Origin: Candidatus Thiothrix putei
Lineage (GTDB): Bacteria; Pseudomonadota; Gammaproteobacteria; Thiotrichales; Thiotrichaceae
Assembly (NCBI GenBank): GCA_029972225.1
Contig: CP124756.1
Location: 1,098,001 to 1,162,000, forward strand
Direction: 5' to 3'
Length of the DNA stretch: 64,000 bases
The notes under the pieces are model-generated. The model worked only from the letters and a program-made list of their open reading frames with translations, was not told the DNA's origin and searched no databases. The position numbers were made by a program, and so were the translations under genes. Numbering within the stretch: position 1 is the stretch's first letter; each line of letters starts with the position of its first letter. Positions 43,283 to 53,000 of the stretch are shown here, piece after piece.

Positions 43283-43912
43283 ATGAGCAAGCCCATTAGC
43301 ATCATTGTTGTGGAAGACGATCCGTTAGTCCTCAACCGTTTCATGACCATGTTTACGACTGACCCTGCGTTTCGTCTGATTGCGGCGTGTAGCAATGCCA
43401 CCAGCGCCCGCAGTGTCATTCACAGTGAACAGGCTGATGTGTTACTCACCGATCTTGGGTTGCCGGACGGTAATGGCTTGGATTTGATTCGTTTAAGCAG
43501 CCAGTTATACCCGGATACCCACGTTATGGTGATCAGCGTATTTGGTGATGAAAAACACGTTATTACCGCGATTGAAGCCGGTGCAACGGGTTATATCCTC
43601 AAAGATGATGATTCGATGGAAGTGGTGCAAGCTATCCAGCAAATGTGCGCAGGCGGTGCGCCCATCAGCCCGGCGGTTGCCAGCCACCTGCTCAAGCGTC
43701 TTCGTCCCGAAGCGGATGAGGTCAAACTGACAAAATCGGAAATAGACATTCTCCGTTTCATTGCCAAAGGTTATACCGCACAGGAAGCCGCCGACCTCAA
43801 ACACATTTCCTACCACACCGTCACGTCGCATATTAAAAGTATCTACCGCAAGTTACACATTACTACCCGTGCTGAAGCGGTTCACGAAGCAGTGAAAAGG
43901 CATTTGCTGTGA
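43283..43912 (+). CDS. NarL/LuxR-type response regulator
   Basis: The 209-residue protein has a receiver domain (IIVVEDDPLVLNRFM, phospho-acceptor Asp in LLTDLGLPDGNG, then Lys in YILKDDD) and a LuxR-type helix-turn-helix (LTKSEIDILRFIAKGYTAQE). ATG at 43283 was chosen over 43253 because the receiver starts right after it. It overlaps its histidine kinase by 4 bp. Confidence 0.93.
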   Translation: MSKPISIIVVEDDPLVLNRFMTMFTTDPAFRLIAACSNATSARSVIHSEQADVLLTDLGLPDGNGLDLIRLSSQLYPDTHVMVISVFGDEKHVITAIEAGATGYILKDDDSMEVVQAIQQMCAGGAPISPAVASHLLKRLRPEADEVKLTKSEIDILRFIAKGYTAQEAADLKHISYHTVTSHIKSIYRKLHITTRAEAVHEAVKRHLL

Positions 43913-45690
43913 ATAGCGTGGTGCGGTTACGGATTTTCTGGTGGTTGCCGCTTTACCTGTTGCTGTTGTATTGGCTCAGCCTGCAATTGGATCATCTGAC
44001 GTTTGCACCTGATCCACGTTGGCAAGCCGCTGTTCGTGTGGATGAGCAGGGAGTAGCGCGTACCCATGGAACTATCCGTATTCCGGATACTATTCTCAGG
44101 CTTGATGAGCCGATGTTACTGATCCTCAATGTGAGTCAGAATCTGGTGGTGCGTTACCCGGATGGTGATATTGTCGGTACAGGCGGCAGCATGGAAACCC
44201 CCATTGCCCGCAATAAACACCGCCCACTCTTGTTCCGTCTGCACCAGCGAGCCATGCTTCCCGGTGATAATTTGCACTTTGAACTGGCAGCACCACGCGG
44301 CGCTGCTAGGGTCGCTAATGCCTACATCGGCCCCGCCGCCGCCTTAGAAACCGCTTGGCAATACAATAACCTGATGCGTCAGGGGGTCGTCAAAACGGTC
44401 GCTATTGTGTTGCTGATTACCGCCTTGTTGATTAGTAGCATCTGGCTGTTTTATCCGCATCGGAAGGAATACCTGTGGTATGCGCTTGGCTCGGCGCTGT
44501 GGGCAATACACAGTACCAATCACCTCATTCGTGACATTCCGGTCAGTGATCGCTTATGGGCAGCCTTGATTCCTTTCACCATTGGCTTGAGCATTCTGTC
44601 GATCATGACCATGATCTATTACTACATGCCGTTGGGGGCAAAAGGGGAACGTCCGTATAGCAGCTCACTGCGTTACTTATGGGCAGCATCATTGTTACTG
44701 GCGTTGCCGTTGTTTTTATTGCCTTATGAATCTGGCGCACAAGCACGCTACCATAGCGTTTGGTACGGTCTATTGGTCATCTTGTTCGCTTTGGTGTTGG
44801 CGTATGTGGTGCAATTGTATTGGGAGCAGCAAACTACCAAGCGTTTGTTGTTTGTGCTTTGCGGCTTTGCGATGTTGGTCTTTGGTATTCATGATATTTG
44901 GGTGTTTGATAATGCAGAACTGACACGTCCGTACTTGCTGCATATTGCGGCTTTGTTCACACTGCTGAGCCAGTATTTTTTGTTGGTGCGGCGTTTTGTG
45001 CTGAGTTTGCGTGAAACCCAGTATTACGCTCACCATCTGGAGGAGTTGGTGGATGAACGTGAGCAAGCCTTAGCGGCCAATTACCAGAAAATGCGGATGC
45101 TGGAGCAGGAAAAAGCGGTGGTGGACGAGCGCGAGCGTATTATGCGTGACATCCATGACGGTTTTGGTGGGCATCTGGTTTCCACCTTGGCGATGTTAGA
45201 ACAGCCCAATGCGGCATTACCTGCGGTTAAGGAAAACATTCAGGATGCGCTTAACGATTTGCGCTTGGTCATTGATTCACTGGATTTCGATTCACAAGAC
45301 ATTACCACGGCATTAGGAATGTTCCGCAGTCGCAATCGGCGCAAGATCAAGCAGGCAGGGTTTGAATTGCACTGGGTGATAGATGACATTGACACCCCAA
45401 CGGGGTTCGGTGCGGAAAAAACCTTGCAATTGTTGCGTATTGTGCAAGAGGCGATTACCAACAGCATCAAACACAGCGGCGGGGATCGGATCACGGTGAG
45501 TACCGGGATGGAAGCTGACGGCAGTAGTTTCGTGCAAATTGCTGACAATGGTCGCGGTATTGCCGACACTGACCAACCCGGTAAAGGGTTGGCGAGTATG
45601 CGTAAACGCGCAGAGCGTATTGGTGCACAGATTGTTATCAGTCCTAATCTGACAGTTTCTGGGACCCGCGTTCGTATTAGCCTGAGGTAG
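43909..45690 (+). CDS. NarX/DegS-type sensor histidine kinase
   Basis: The 593-residue protein starts with GTG. An N-terminal helix is followed by an extracytoplasmic beta-rich domain (about 35-150), then seven or so membrane segments (about 160-370, like 7TM-DISM sensors), a coiled coil, the HisKA_3 phosphorylation site RIMRDIHDGFGGHLV and a HATPase (LLRIVQEAITNSIKHSGG, then IADNGRGIAD). The ligand is unknown. It is the partner of the preceding regulator. Confidence 0.9.
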   Translation: MNSVVRLRIFWWLPLYLLLLYWLSLQLDHLTFAPDPRWQAAVRVDEQGVARTHGTIRIPDTILRLDEPMLLILNVSQNLVVRYPDGDIVGTGGSMETPIARNKHRPLLFRLHQRAMLPGDNLHFELAAPRGAARVANAYIGPAAALETAWQYNNLMRQGVVKTVAIVLLITALLISSIWLFYPHRKEYLWYALGSALWAIHSTNHLIRDIPVSDRLWAALIPFTIGLSILSIMTMIYYYMPLGAKGERPYSSSLRYLWAASLLLALPLFLLPYESGAQARYHSVWYGLLVILFALVLAYVVQLYWEQQTTKRLLFVLCGFAMLVFGIHDIWVFDNAELTRPYLLHIAALFTLLSQYFLLVRRFVLSLRETQYYAHHLEELVDEREQALAANYQKMRMLEQEKAVVDERERIMRDIHDGFGGHLVSTLAMLEQPNAALPAVKENIQDALNDLRLVIDSLDFDSQDITTALGMFRSRNRRKIKQAGFELHWVIDDIDTPTGFGAEKTLQLLRIVQEAITNSIKHSGGDRITVSTGMEADGSSFVQIADNGRGIADTDQPGKGLASMRKRAERIGAQIVISPNLTVSGTRVRISLR

Positions 45691-45693
45691 GCG

Positions 45694-46110
45694 CTATGCC
45701 TGATTCTCCTCTTCTGAAAATTCACCGTAAATAATCAAGGAATGGTCTTTGATGCGGAAGTTATGCAGCTTGGCGATTTCACGTTGGCGTTGTTCGATAA
45801 TTTCATCATAGAACTCGACGACTTTGCCGGTTTTCATGCAGACCATATGATCGTGATGTTCTTCTGTGGCGAGTTCAAATACGGCTTGCCCGCCTTCAAA
45901 ATGGTGGCGATTAACTAAGCCAGCCGCCTCAAACTGGGTCAGTACCCGATAAACGGTAGCCAGCCCGATTTCTTCGCCATTACCCAGCAACGACTTATAA
46001 ATGTCTTCAGCACTGAGGTGATGTTCGTGTGCACTGCTCAATAGATCAAGAATTTTCACTCTCGGTTGAGTAATCTTTAATCCAGCACGTTTAATATCCT
46101 TTTCTTCCAC
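45694..46110 (-). CDS. fur: ferric uptake regulator Fur
   Basis: The 138-residue protein has winged-helix ITQPRVKILDLL and ATVYRVLTQFEAAGLV. The metal-binding His cluster is HFEGGQAVFELATEEHHDHM. It represses iron uptake genes when bound to Fe(II). It is divergent from bamE, the conserved fur-bamE layout of gammaproteobacteria. Confidence 0.96.
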   Translation of the reverse strand: MEEKDIKRAGLKITQPRVKILDLLSSAHEHHLSAEDIYKSLLGNGEEIGLATVYRVLTQFEAAGLVNRHHFEGGQAVFELATEEHHDHMVCMKTGKVVEFYDEIIEQRQREIAKLHNFRIKDHSLIIYGEFSEEENQA

Positions 46111-46177
46111 CCTGCACTCTCCATCGTGAATAGTCTATTATGATGCCCATGTTTACTTTGGACAATGCAAGACTAAC

Positions 46178-46507
46178 ATGATAAAGCCTATCATTTCACT
46201 TACCCTTAGCAGCGTTTTGTTGTTAGGCGGCTGTAGTTCGTACAAAATGGAAATTCAGCAGGGTAATTATATTACCCGTGAGGAGCTGGCGCTGGTGCAG
46301 CCGGGTATGAGTGCTGCGCAAGTACAGGATACACTGGGGACGCCATTACTGGTGGATGATTTCCATAAAGACCGTTGGGACTATGTGTTTTACCTAAAAT
46401 CACCCGATGGAACTGTACAGCGTAGTAGCTTAACAGTGTTTTTCCAAAATGGTGTGGTGCGTGACATTCGTAATGAGGTGGTACCTGTTCAGGTAAAACC
46501 TAAATAA
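46178..46507 (+). CDS. bamE: outer membrane assembly lipoprotein BamE
   Basis: The 109-residue lipoprotein has the signal peptide ending LLLGGC (Cys19) and the BamE fold: QGNYITREELALVQPGMSAA, then VQDTLGTPLLVDDFHKDRWD and YVFYLK. It is part of the BAM complex that inserts outer membrane proteins. Confidence 0.95.
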   Translation: MIKPIISLTLSSVLLLGGCSSYKMEIQQGNYITREELALVQPGMSAAQVQDTLGTPLLVDDFHKDRWDYVFYLKSPDGTVQRSSLTVFFQNGVVRDIRNEVVPVQVKPK

Positions 46508-46516
46508 ACGCTGGTG

Positions 46517-46765
46517 TTATAGCCACTGCCGCAAGTAAAAAATGTATTGTCCTTCAGAAGATTTAGAGGGACCTTGCACCATGGCGGCAAAACGTTTGTC
46601 ATCATGACGGGCTGCGTCAACGGCTTCCTGCGCGGTTGCATACAATGTAATGCAACTGGCCGGAAATCGGTTGCGGCTGGCTTTGAATTTGGGCATGTAA
46701 ACCGTGGCGTAGGCCGTTTGTGAAACGCCTTCACCCGATGGATCAGGGGGAACCATGCCGTGCAT
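46517..46765 (-). CDS. hypothetical protein, 82 residues
   Basis: I do not recognise this small protein. It has a soluble pattern (SCITLYATAQEAVDAARHDD, then KRFAAMVQGPSKSSEGQYIF). Its start shares 1 bp with the rnfH stop and it follows in the same ratA-rnfH transcript; it ends 9 bp from bamE. Confidence 0.6.
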   Translation of the reverse strand: MHGMVPPDPSGEGVSQTAYATVYMPKFKASRNRFPASCITLYATAQEAVDAARHDDKRFAAMVQGPSKSSEGQYIFYLRQWL

Positions 46766-47076
46766 TAGCTTTCACCTTTTTTCATGGTTTTGCCCTCGGC
46801 GGCACGCTGTTTGCGCACTGCTTTGGGGTCAGCAATCAAGGGGCGGTAAATTTCGATGCGATCACGTTCGCGTAAGGGGGTATCCAATTTGGCGAGTTTG
46901 CCGAAAATACCCGCTTCCAGTGTTTCAAGATTGAGCTCTGGGTAATGCTGCAAAATACCGGAGGCTTGAATACCCTCACGGATACTGCTGCCTTCTGGCA
47001 CTTGTGCTTTCATGAGTAATTGCTCATGAGGCAGGGGGTAAACCACTTCAATATGAAGAGTATTAAGCGTTTCCAT
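46765..47076 (-). CDS. rnfH: RnfH family ubiquitin-like protein
   Basis: The 103-residue beta-grasp protein (METLNTLHIEVVYPLPHEQL, then GIFGKLAKLDTPLRERDRIE and IYRPLIADPKAVRKQRA) matches RnfH. ATG at 47076 overlaps the ratA stop region by 14 bp. The ratA-rnfH pair is conserved near bamE. The biochemical role is unclear. Confidence 0.93.
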   Translation of the reverse strand: METLNTLHIEVVYPLPHEQLLMKAQVPEGSSIREGIQASGILQHYPELNLETLEAGIFGKLAKLDTPLRERDRIEIYRPLIADPKAVRKQRAAEGKTMKKGES

Positions 47077-47500
47077 AAACTTTCTTCGCTCTTTCGACAA
47101 AAGAATCGACCAATGTGTTGGCGACTTGGTTGAATATCGGGCCAACGACAAGGCTAATAATCTTGTTGGAAAACTCAAAGTCGAGATCCAGTGAAACTTT
47201 ACACGCGCCTGCTTTCAACTCATCAAAACGCCAGAAACCGTGTAAGTGTTGAAAAGGTCCGTCAACCAGACGCATTTCAATGGTTTTGTTTTTTTGCAGG
47301 CGATTGAGGGTGGTGAACTGCTTGTTCACTGCTCCCTTGGCAATTTCAATACTGGCTTTTACTTGATCGGCATCGCGTTGGTGTTCAACCGCTGTCCTGC
47401 ACCATGGCAGGAACTGCGGGTAAAGCTTAATGCCATCAACCAGTTGGTACATTTGCGCCGCGCTATACGGTACTAATGCACTACGACTAATGTGTGCCAT
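47063..47500 (-). CDS. ratA: RatA / SRPBCC (START-like) protein
   Basis: The 145-residue protein starts MAHISRSALVPYSAAQMYQL and contains VDGIKLYPQFLPWCRTAVEH, the COQ10/RatA START-domain pattern. RatA has been described as a ribosome anti-association toxin, but its homologues (Coq10) bind ubiquinone, so both roles are possible. Confidence 0.93.
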   Translation of the reverse strand: MAHISRSALVPYSAAQMYQLVDGIKLYPQFLPWCRTAVEHQRDADQVKASIEIAKGAVNKQFTTLNRLQKNKTIEMRLVDGPFQHLHGFWRFDELKAGACKVSLDLDFEFSNKIISLVVGPIFNQVANTLVDSFVERAKKVYGNA

Positions 47501-47508
47501 GTGTAGAC

Positions 47509-48375
47509 TTATTGTGCTGTGGTTGCCGGAGCTGGTGCAGGGGCAGTTGTCGGTGTTGGTGCAGCCGCTGCTGGTGGCGGTGGAGCATCAGCAGGTTCAA
47601 AGATGCTGAAACCAGTGGGGACGCTGAAATCAGCATCTACCAGTGCTTCTTTGGATAAATTGCTAAGTTCACTACGCGGCCCTTCGGGAAGTGCCTGAAT
47701 CCGTAAAGCTAGACCTTCACGGTGTAGGCTGGCAGAACCTTCGGAGGGTGGGGTCATGCCTTGTGCTTTAGCAGATTCAACCGCAATGCCATCCATGTAT
47801 TCAAACATGGTGACGAGCATTTTGTGATCGGCAGGATCCATGCTGCCAGCGCCTGCAATACAGACATCACGTACTGGTTTATCATCCATTTTGACAGTAG
47901 AAATAGTGCATTCCATGCCCTGAATGGTTTCTTTGCGCTCGGTTTTTTCTAACTTAATCGCAGGAGCAGGGGCTTTCATGGCTGCTTCGCTTTGCTGGAT
48001 GCGTTCTTCTAAGGCTTTGCGCTGATCTTCTGGCATAGAAGCCATTTGCTTTTTCATTTCTTCTTTGAACTGATTTTGCATTTCGACCACTTTGGTCATG
48101 CGTTCGCGGATTTTGTCGGGCGTGGTTTCAATGAATTGTTTGGTTTTGGTGTTGACGGTGTACAGGGTTTTTTTGCTGTCGTCATACAAAGAATAAATGT
48201 CGTTGCCCACTTCCCCCATACGGACTTTATCGCCGTGAATCTGGATGACCGTTTGGCGTTCTTGGGGGGCAAACCCTGTATCGGTATAGGTTAATTTGGT
48301 ATCGGCGTGAGCGGTGCCGATGAGGCTAATGAAAAGGGCTGTCATCAGGCAAACTGACAAAGGATTAAGGTGCAT
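47509..48375 (-). CDS. exported DUF4412-like protein
   Basis: The 288-residue protein has a signal peptide (PLSVCLMTALFISLIGTAHA), a beta-rich body (TVIQIHGDKVRMGEVGNDIY, then LYTVNTKTKQFIE), a helical middle and a Pro/Ala/Thr-rich tail. ATG at 48375 was taken for GGAG 7 bp upstream. It probably resides in the periplasm. Family call is tentative; role unknown. Confidence 0.7.
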   Translation of the reverse strand: MHLNPLSVCLMTALFISLIGTAHADTKLTYTDTGFAPQERQTVIQIHGDKVRMGEVGNDIYSLYDDSKKTLYTVNTKTKQFIETTPDKIRERMTKVVEMQNQFKEEMKKQMASMPEDQRKALEERIQQSEAAMKAPAPAIKLEKTERKETIQGMECTISTVKMDDKPVRDVCIAGAGSMDPADHKMLVTMFEYMDGIAVESAKAQGMTPPSEGSASLHREGLALRIQALPEGPRSELSNLSKEALVDADFSVPTGFSIFEPADAPPPPAAAAPTPTTAPAPAPATTAQ

Positions 48376-49966
48376 TTTCAACTCCATGTTTTTCTGAGCA
48401 ATCAAGCAGCGCTTGAATCCTCGCTAACGGTAAACTTTCATTGAAACGAACTGTTACATAAGGTTCATTATCCTGCAATGGTTTGTAATGAGTTAATTGC
48501 TGCTGCAACACAGCAATATCGGCATCGGAGGCATCATTGCCTGCTTGTTGGCGGCGCGTAATGTTTGCTGCCAGTTGGGCGGGTGTGCCACTAAAATGCA
48601 GAATCAGAAACGCCACGTGTTGTTGTGCGGCTAATGTCCGAAAGCGCTGACGTTGCTCGATAGACAGAAAAGTGGCATCAATGACCACTGAGTAGCCGCT
48701 TTGCAGGGCAAGCGTTGCCAGTTCCGCTAGGTGTTCATAGGTGCGGATGCTCATGTCATCGCTGTAAAGATCTTGGTTCAACCCTGCGCTAGAATTCTCG
48801 GTGGCTTGCATGGCAGCGAGGCGTTTGCGCTCCACATCCGAACGTAATTGGATGTAGCCCAGTTGTTCCACCAAGGGACGGCAGCCCCACGATTTGCCAG
48901 AACCGCTTAAGCCATGTGTAATCAACAACGCGGGATGACTTGCTTGAGTATAGGATGCAGCCAAATTCAGGTAGTTAACACAATGGTGTAAGCAATCGGC
49001 ACGTGCAGCGGCATCTTCAACTTGAGTGAGGCGCAACGCATGGACTTTGGCACGTACCATGGCGCGATAGACTTTGTAAAAACGCAGAATGGATAAAGCT
49101 GCATAATCCCCGGTTTCCGTCAGCCAGATATTAAGCAAACGGTTTGCCCATGCGGGCTTACCCTTGTCTTCTAAATCCATCAACAAGAATGCGCAGTCAC
49201 TGGCGGTATCGATCCAGCGTAACGCCTCGCTAAATTCAATACCGTCGAAAAAAGTGATTTCACCGTCAATCAGGGCTATATTCCCCAGATGTAAATCACC
49301 GTGACAGGCGCGGATATGGCCTTTTTGTTGACGCTGGGATAAGTGAGCATGGCAACGGGAATATTCCTGTTGTGTCCAATCTTCCAGTAGACTCAGGCGC
49401 CTTAGAAGTGCGGTGTCAGATAATTGCTGACGCAACAGCGTGAAGTTTTGTTGCATGGGTGTGAGAATATTAGCGGGTTTCCCCCACGGACTTTCTGTTG
49501 GTGCAACCTCTGCTTGCTGATGAAATTGGGCGAGTCGGGTGGCGATGTTGTCCACTTGTTCTACAGCCAACAAACCAGCGGATAGCAAGCGATCCAGTTG
49601 TTGAGTGGGATCAAACTGCCGCATTTTGACAGCATATTCGACCACAGTGCTACCGGCATTCAGTGTTGCTGGATCCAGTTGGAAAGTATTACCTATCTGT
49701 ACAATGGGGACAACTTCTAGGTAAAGTTGTGGTGCAAGACGGCGGTTAAGGCGTATTTCTTCTTCACAAAAATGTTGCCTGGCTGCCAGTTGCGTAAAGT
49801 CTAGAAAACCGAAGTTGACTGGCTTTTTTATCTTGTAAGCGAACTCGCCGGTCAGGAAAATGGTCGATATGTGGGTGTGAATTACTTGTATATTGTGTGT
49901 TGTATGGGGGTAGAATGCGGGGTTACGCATCGCCGCCCACAGAGTGTCGGATGTAGGTGAGGACAT
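48365..49966 (-). CDS. bifunctional phosphotransferase-like / AAA ATPase protein
   Basis: The 533-residue protein combines an aminoglycoside-phosphotransferase-like domain (GEFAYKIKKPVNFGFLDF, then the catalytic loop ACHGDLHLGNIALID and FFDGIEFSE) with a C-terminal zeta-toxin-like ATPase (LLITHGLSGSGKSWGCR Walker A at about 353). This fused family is widespread, substrates unknown. It overlaps the DUF4412 gene by 11 bp. Confidence 0.88.
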   Translation of the reverse strand: MSSPTSDTLWAAMRNPAFYPHTTHNIQVIHTHISTIFLTGEFAYKIKKPVNFGFLDFTQLAARQHFCEEEIRLNRRLAPQLYLEVVPIVQIGNTFQLDPATLNAGSTVVEYAVKMRQFDPTQQLDRLLSAGLLAVEQVDNIATRLAQFHQQAEVAPTESPWGKPANILTPMQQNFTLLRQQLSDTALLRRLSLLEDWTQQEYSRCHAHLSQRQQKGHIRACHGDLHLGNIALIDGEITFFDGIEFSEALRWIDTASDCAFLLMDLEDKGKPAWANRLLNIWLTETGDYAALSILRFYKVYRAMVRAKVHALRLTQVEDAAARADCLHHCVNYLNLAASYTQASHPALLITHGLSGSGKSWGCRPLVEQLGYIQLRSDVERKRLAAMQATENSSAGLNQDLYSDDMSIRTYEHLAELATLALQSGYSVVIDATFLSIEQRQRFRTLAAQQHVAFLILHFSGTPAQLAANITRRQQAGNDASDADIAVLQQQLTHYKPLQDNEPYVTVRFNESLPLARIQALLDCSEKHGVENAP

Positions 49967-50016
49967 GCCTTGTCTCTATATATGACCCGAAAATATAAGC
50001 ATAGCAGGAAAATAGT

Positions 50017-52437
50017 TTGAGTCAGGAAGTAAAACAGGAATCGGCATTGCGGCGTTTCTTCAGTGGGTTATGGTTTGCTATGACACTGTTTGGGCGGGTG
50101 TTTCGTATCCTGCTATTGGTCGCCTTGGTACTCGGTTTGTTATTGGGGATTGTCTACGCCTTGGAGCTGGACGAAAAAGTTCGAGAGCAGTTTGAAGGAC
50201 GGCGTTGGGAGTTACCGGCGCGGGTGTTTGCGCGGCCTTTAGATCTTTATGAGGGGCAGCAATTATTTGCCGATCACTTAGAGCAAGAATTGAAGCTACT
50301 TAATTACCGTTCCGTTGATAAACCTGTTGAAACCGGGCAATACCAGCGGCAAGGCAGCAAGTTTGTGATCAATACCCGTGGTTTCCAGTTTGCGGATGAC
50401 AAGGAGCCTGCGCGTAGCATCAATGTGAGTGTTGCTGACGGCAAGATTTCAACGCTCGCTTATGCTGATGGTAAAAACCCGCTGGATCTTATGCGCTTGG
50501 AGCCGGTATTGATCGGCAATTTCTACCCGCGTCAAAATGAAGACCGGGTATTGGTGCGCCAACAAGATGTTCCGCCGCTGTTGCTGAGTGGTTTGGTGGC
50601 TGTTGAAGACAAAAAGTTTTACGAGCATCAAGGTGTTAATCCGATGGCGATTGCCCGTGCCTTGGTTGCTAACCTCAAGGCAGGCCATACCGTGCAGGGG
50701 GGCAGTACCCTGACACAGCAGTTGGTAAAAAACTTTTATCTGACCAACGAACGTAGCTGGCATCGCAAGCTCAAGGAGGCCACCATGGCTTTCCTGCTGG
50801 AAATGCGCTACACCAAGCAAGATATTATGGAAGCCTACCTGAACGAAATTCATTTGGGGCAAGATGGCGACCGTGCGATTCACGGTTTCGGTTTGGCAGC
50901 ACAGTTTTACTTCAATCGCCCGGTTTGGGAATTGAAACCTGACCAAATTGCCTTGTTGATTGGTTTGGCGAAGGGAGCGGGCTACTACGACCCCCGTTTG
51001 CACCCTGATCGGGCATTGGCGCGGCGTAATCTGGTATTGCAGGTCATGCTTAATGAAAAAGTGTTGACCCCTGCTGTGTATCAGGAAGCTCTGGCTCAAC
51101 CGTTGGGTGTCAATGAGAAAAAACCTTCTGGCAATAGCCCATTCCCGGCTTATTTGGATTTGGTGCGTCAACAGTTGCAGCGTGATTACAAGGAAGAGGA
51201 TGTCCGTAGCCAAGGCTTGATGATTTTTACTGCAATGGAGCCTATTGTGCAGTTAACGGCTGAAACTATCTTGCAAAATCGGGTGCAGCGTTTGGAACGT
51301 GCTGAGCGTATTCCGAAGGGTAAACTCAATGGGGCGCTGATCATTAGCAGTGTCCAGGGCGGTGAAGTGATGGCCTTGGTGGGCAGCAGGGATGTCCGTT
51401 ATGCGGGGTATAATCGTGCTTTAACGGCACAACGTCAGATTGGTTCCTTGGTCAAGCCCGCCATTTACTTAGCAGCATTGCAGAACGCCAAAAAATACAA
51501 CCTTGCGACACGTATCAGCGATGGGCCTGTGACGGTGAAACTGGGTTCCAAGAAATTCTGGCAACCGCAAAACTACGACCGTTCCAACATGGGAGCCGTC
51601 ACCTTGCTGAAAGCCATTACACTGTCACGTAATACCCCGGCAGTACGGGTTGGCGTGGGAGTTGGGTTGGATACTATTGTGCAAACGCTGCATGATTTGG
51701 GGATTGCGAAGGAAATACCGGCTTATCCTTCCATTTTGCTCGGAGCATTGGAAATGGCACCGATTGATGTGCAGCAAATGTACCAAACCTTGGCGTCGGG
51801 TGGTTCCTATTCCCCACTGAAAGCGATTCGCAGTGTGATGAATCCGCGTGGTCAGGTGCTAACCCGTTACCCGTTGACTGTCAAGCAAGTCGCCAGCCCG
51901 GAAGCCGCCGATTTATTGGCTTATGCCTTACACCGTGTGACCGTTGAAGGAACAGCGAAAGAACTGGCTTCGACGTTGCCTGCTTGGAAAAAAGTGGCAG
52001 GTAAAACGGGCACAACCAACGACAAAAAAGATAGCTGGTTTGCAGGCTTTTCGGGTCAGCATGTCGTTACCGTATGGGTGGGACGTGACGATAACAAGCC
52101 TACTAATATGACTGGCGGTACAGGGGCGTTGAAAGTCTGGTCAGACTTATTCAAAGTTTTGCCGACTAAGCCGCTGCAAGTCGCCAGTTCCTCACGTCTG
52201 GTCTGGGTTGATGTTGATCAGGCTACCGGATTACGGTTTAATCCCGCGTGCGGTAAGTCGGTGCGAACCCCCTTTATCAAAGGGACACAGCCCCAAGAAA
52301 CCAATTATTGTGCACCGCCGCGACCTGTGGAGCCGGTTGTGCCTAGTACGCCAGCGTCGCCTGCTGCTGCGCCAGTGCCTGCACCACCTACAGGACGGCC
52401 TGACCCCTCCGGTTGGATCGATAATTTGATGCGATGA
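50017..52437 (+). CDS. mrcB: penicillin-binding protein 1B
   Basis: The 806-residue bifunctional peptidoglycan synthase has a membrane helix (about 21-46), the UB2H region, a glycosyltransferase domain with catalytic Glu in VAVEDKKFYEHQGVNP, and a transpeptidase domain with SLVK (active Ser), SRN and KTGTTND. The tail is Pro/Ala-rich. The start is TTG. Confidence 0.95.
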   Translation: MSQEVKQESALRRFFSGLWFAMTLFGRVFRILLLVALVLGLLLGIVYALELDEKVREQFEGRRWELPARVFARPLDLYEGQQLFADHLEQELKLLNYRSVDKPVETGQYQRQGSKFVINTRGFQFADDKEPARSINVSVADGKISTLAYADGKNPLDLMRLEPVLIGNFYPRQNEDRVLVRQQDVPPLLLSGLVAVEDKKFYEHQGVNPMAIARALVANLKAGHTVQGGSTLTQQLVKNFYLTNERSWHRKLKEATMAFLLEMRYTKQDIMEAYLNEIHLGQDGDRAIHGFGLAAQFYFNRPVWELKPDQIALLIGLAKGAGYYDPRLHPDRALARRNLVLQVMLNEKVLTPAVYQEALAQPLGVNEKKPSGNSPFPAYLDLVRQQLQRDYKEEDVRSQGLMIFTAMEPIVQLTAETILQNRVQRLERAERIPKGKLNGALIISSVQGGEVMALVGSRDVRYAGYNRALTAQRQIGSLVKPAIYLAALQNAKKYNLATRISDGPVTVKLGSKKFWQPQNYDRSNMGAVTLLKAITLSRNTPAVRVGVGVGLDTIVQTLHDLGIAKEIPAYPSILLGALEMAPIDVQQMYQTLASGGSYSPLKAIRSVMNPRGQVLTRYPLTVKQVASPEAADLLAYALHRVTVEGTAKELASTLPAWKKVAGKTGTTNDKKDSWFAGFSGQHVVTVWVGRDDNKPTNMTGGTGALKVWSDLFKVLPTKPLQVASSSRLVWVDVDQATGLRFNPACGKSVRTPFIKGTQPQETNYCAPPRPVEPVVPSTPASPAAAPVPAPPTGRPDPSGWIDNLMR

Positions 52438-52445
52438 GAGTAAAT

Positions 52446-53000
52446 ATGACCCTGAACCCCCGTTGTTCCGTAGCATTCACGGCTTTGTTAGCCATGCTGT
52501 TGTCTGCTTGTTCACCTAACCCGACTGTGCTGCAAGATCGCGTTTATGGTAGCCGCTCAGTGGTGATTCCGCCTAAGGTGGTGAAGCAGGCTCCTGTTAA
52601 CGTTCCTGTACCCGCTAAACCTAAGCCTTCTGCATCACCGGTGATTACGCAATCTGCACCGGTGAGCAAACCCGTGATAAGCCATCCACCAACGCCGCCA
52701 GCGCCTGTCGTTAAGCCTGAGGATACAAGTGCTGCTGCACCTGAGGTTGTGGAGGTATTAACCCCTAAGGTTTACCCGTCTTCACCTGCGGTCAAAGCCT
52801 TGATGAGAACGGCTGATTCTGAGATGGCTAAGGGTAATCTCGACAAAGCAGCGGATACCCTTGAGCGAGCCTTGCGCATTGAAGCTGACAATCCAGATTT
52901 ATGGATGAAATTGGCAACAATCAATGAACGCCAAGGCAACCATGATCAAGCCGTCAATATGCTCAGTAAAGCAAAAGCCTACCAGGAGCAGCTCAATTAG
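52446..53000 (+). CDS. TPR lipoprotein
   Basis: The 184-residue protein has a lipoprotein signal ending LLSAC, a Pro/Val/Lys-rich middle (about 25-110) and one or two TPR motifs (GNLDKAADTLERALRIEADN, then GNHDQAVNMLSKAKAYQEQL). ATG at 52446 is within the upstream alternative at 52434. It overlaps mrcB or sits 8 bp beyond, so it may be an outer-membrane activator of PBP1B, as LpoB is in other bacteria (inference). Confidence 0.75.
   Translation: MTLNPRCSVAFTALLAMLLSACSPNPTVLQDRVYGSRSVVIPPKVVKQAPVNVPVPAKPKPSASPVITQSAPVSKPVISHPPTPPAPVVKPEDTSAAAPEVVEVLTPKVYPSSPAVKALMRTADSEMAKGNLDKAADTLERALRIEADNPDLWMKLATINERQGNHDQAVNMLSKAKAYQEQLN

Noticed and set aside
46111-46177. Fur-binding box between fur and bamE
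   Set aside because: The gap is AT-rich, but I could not identify a convincing 19-bp palindrome of the Fur type by eye.
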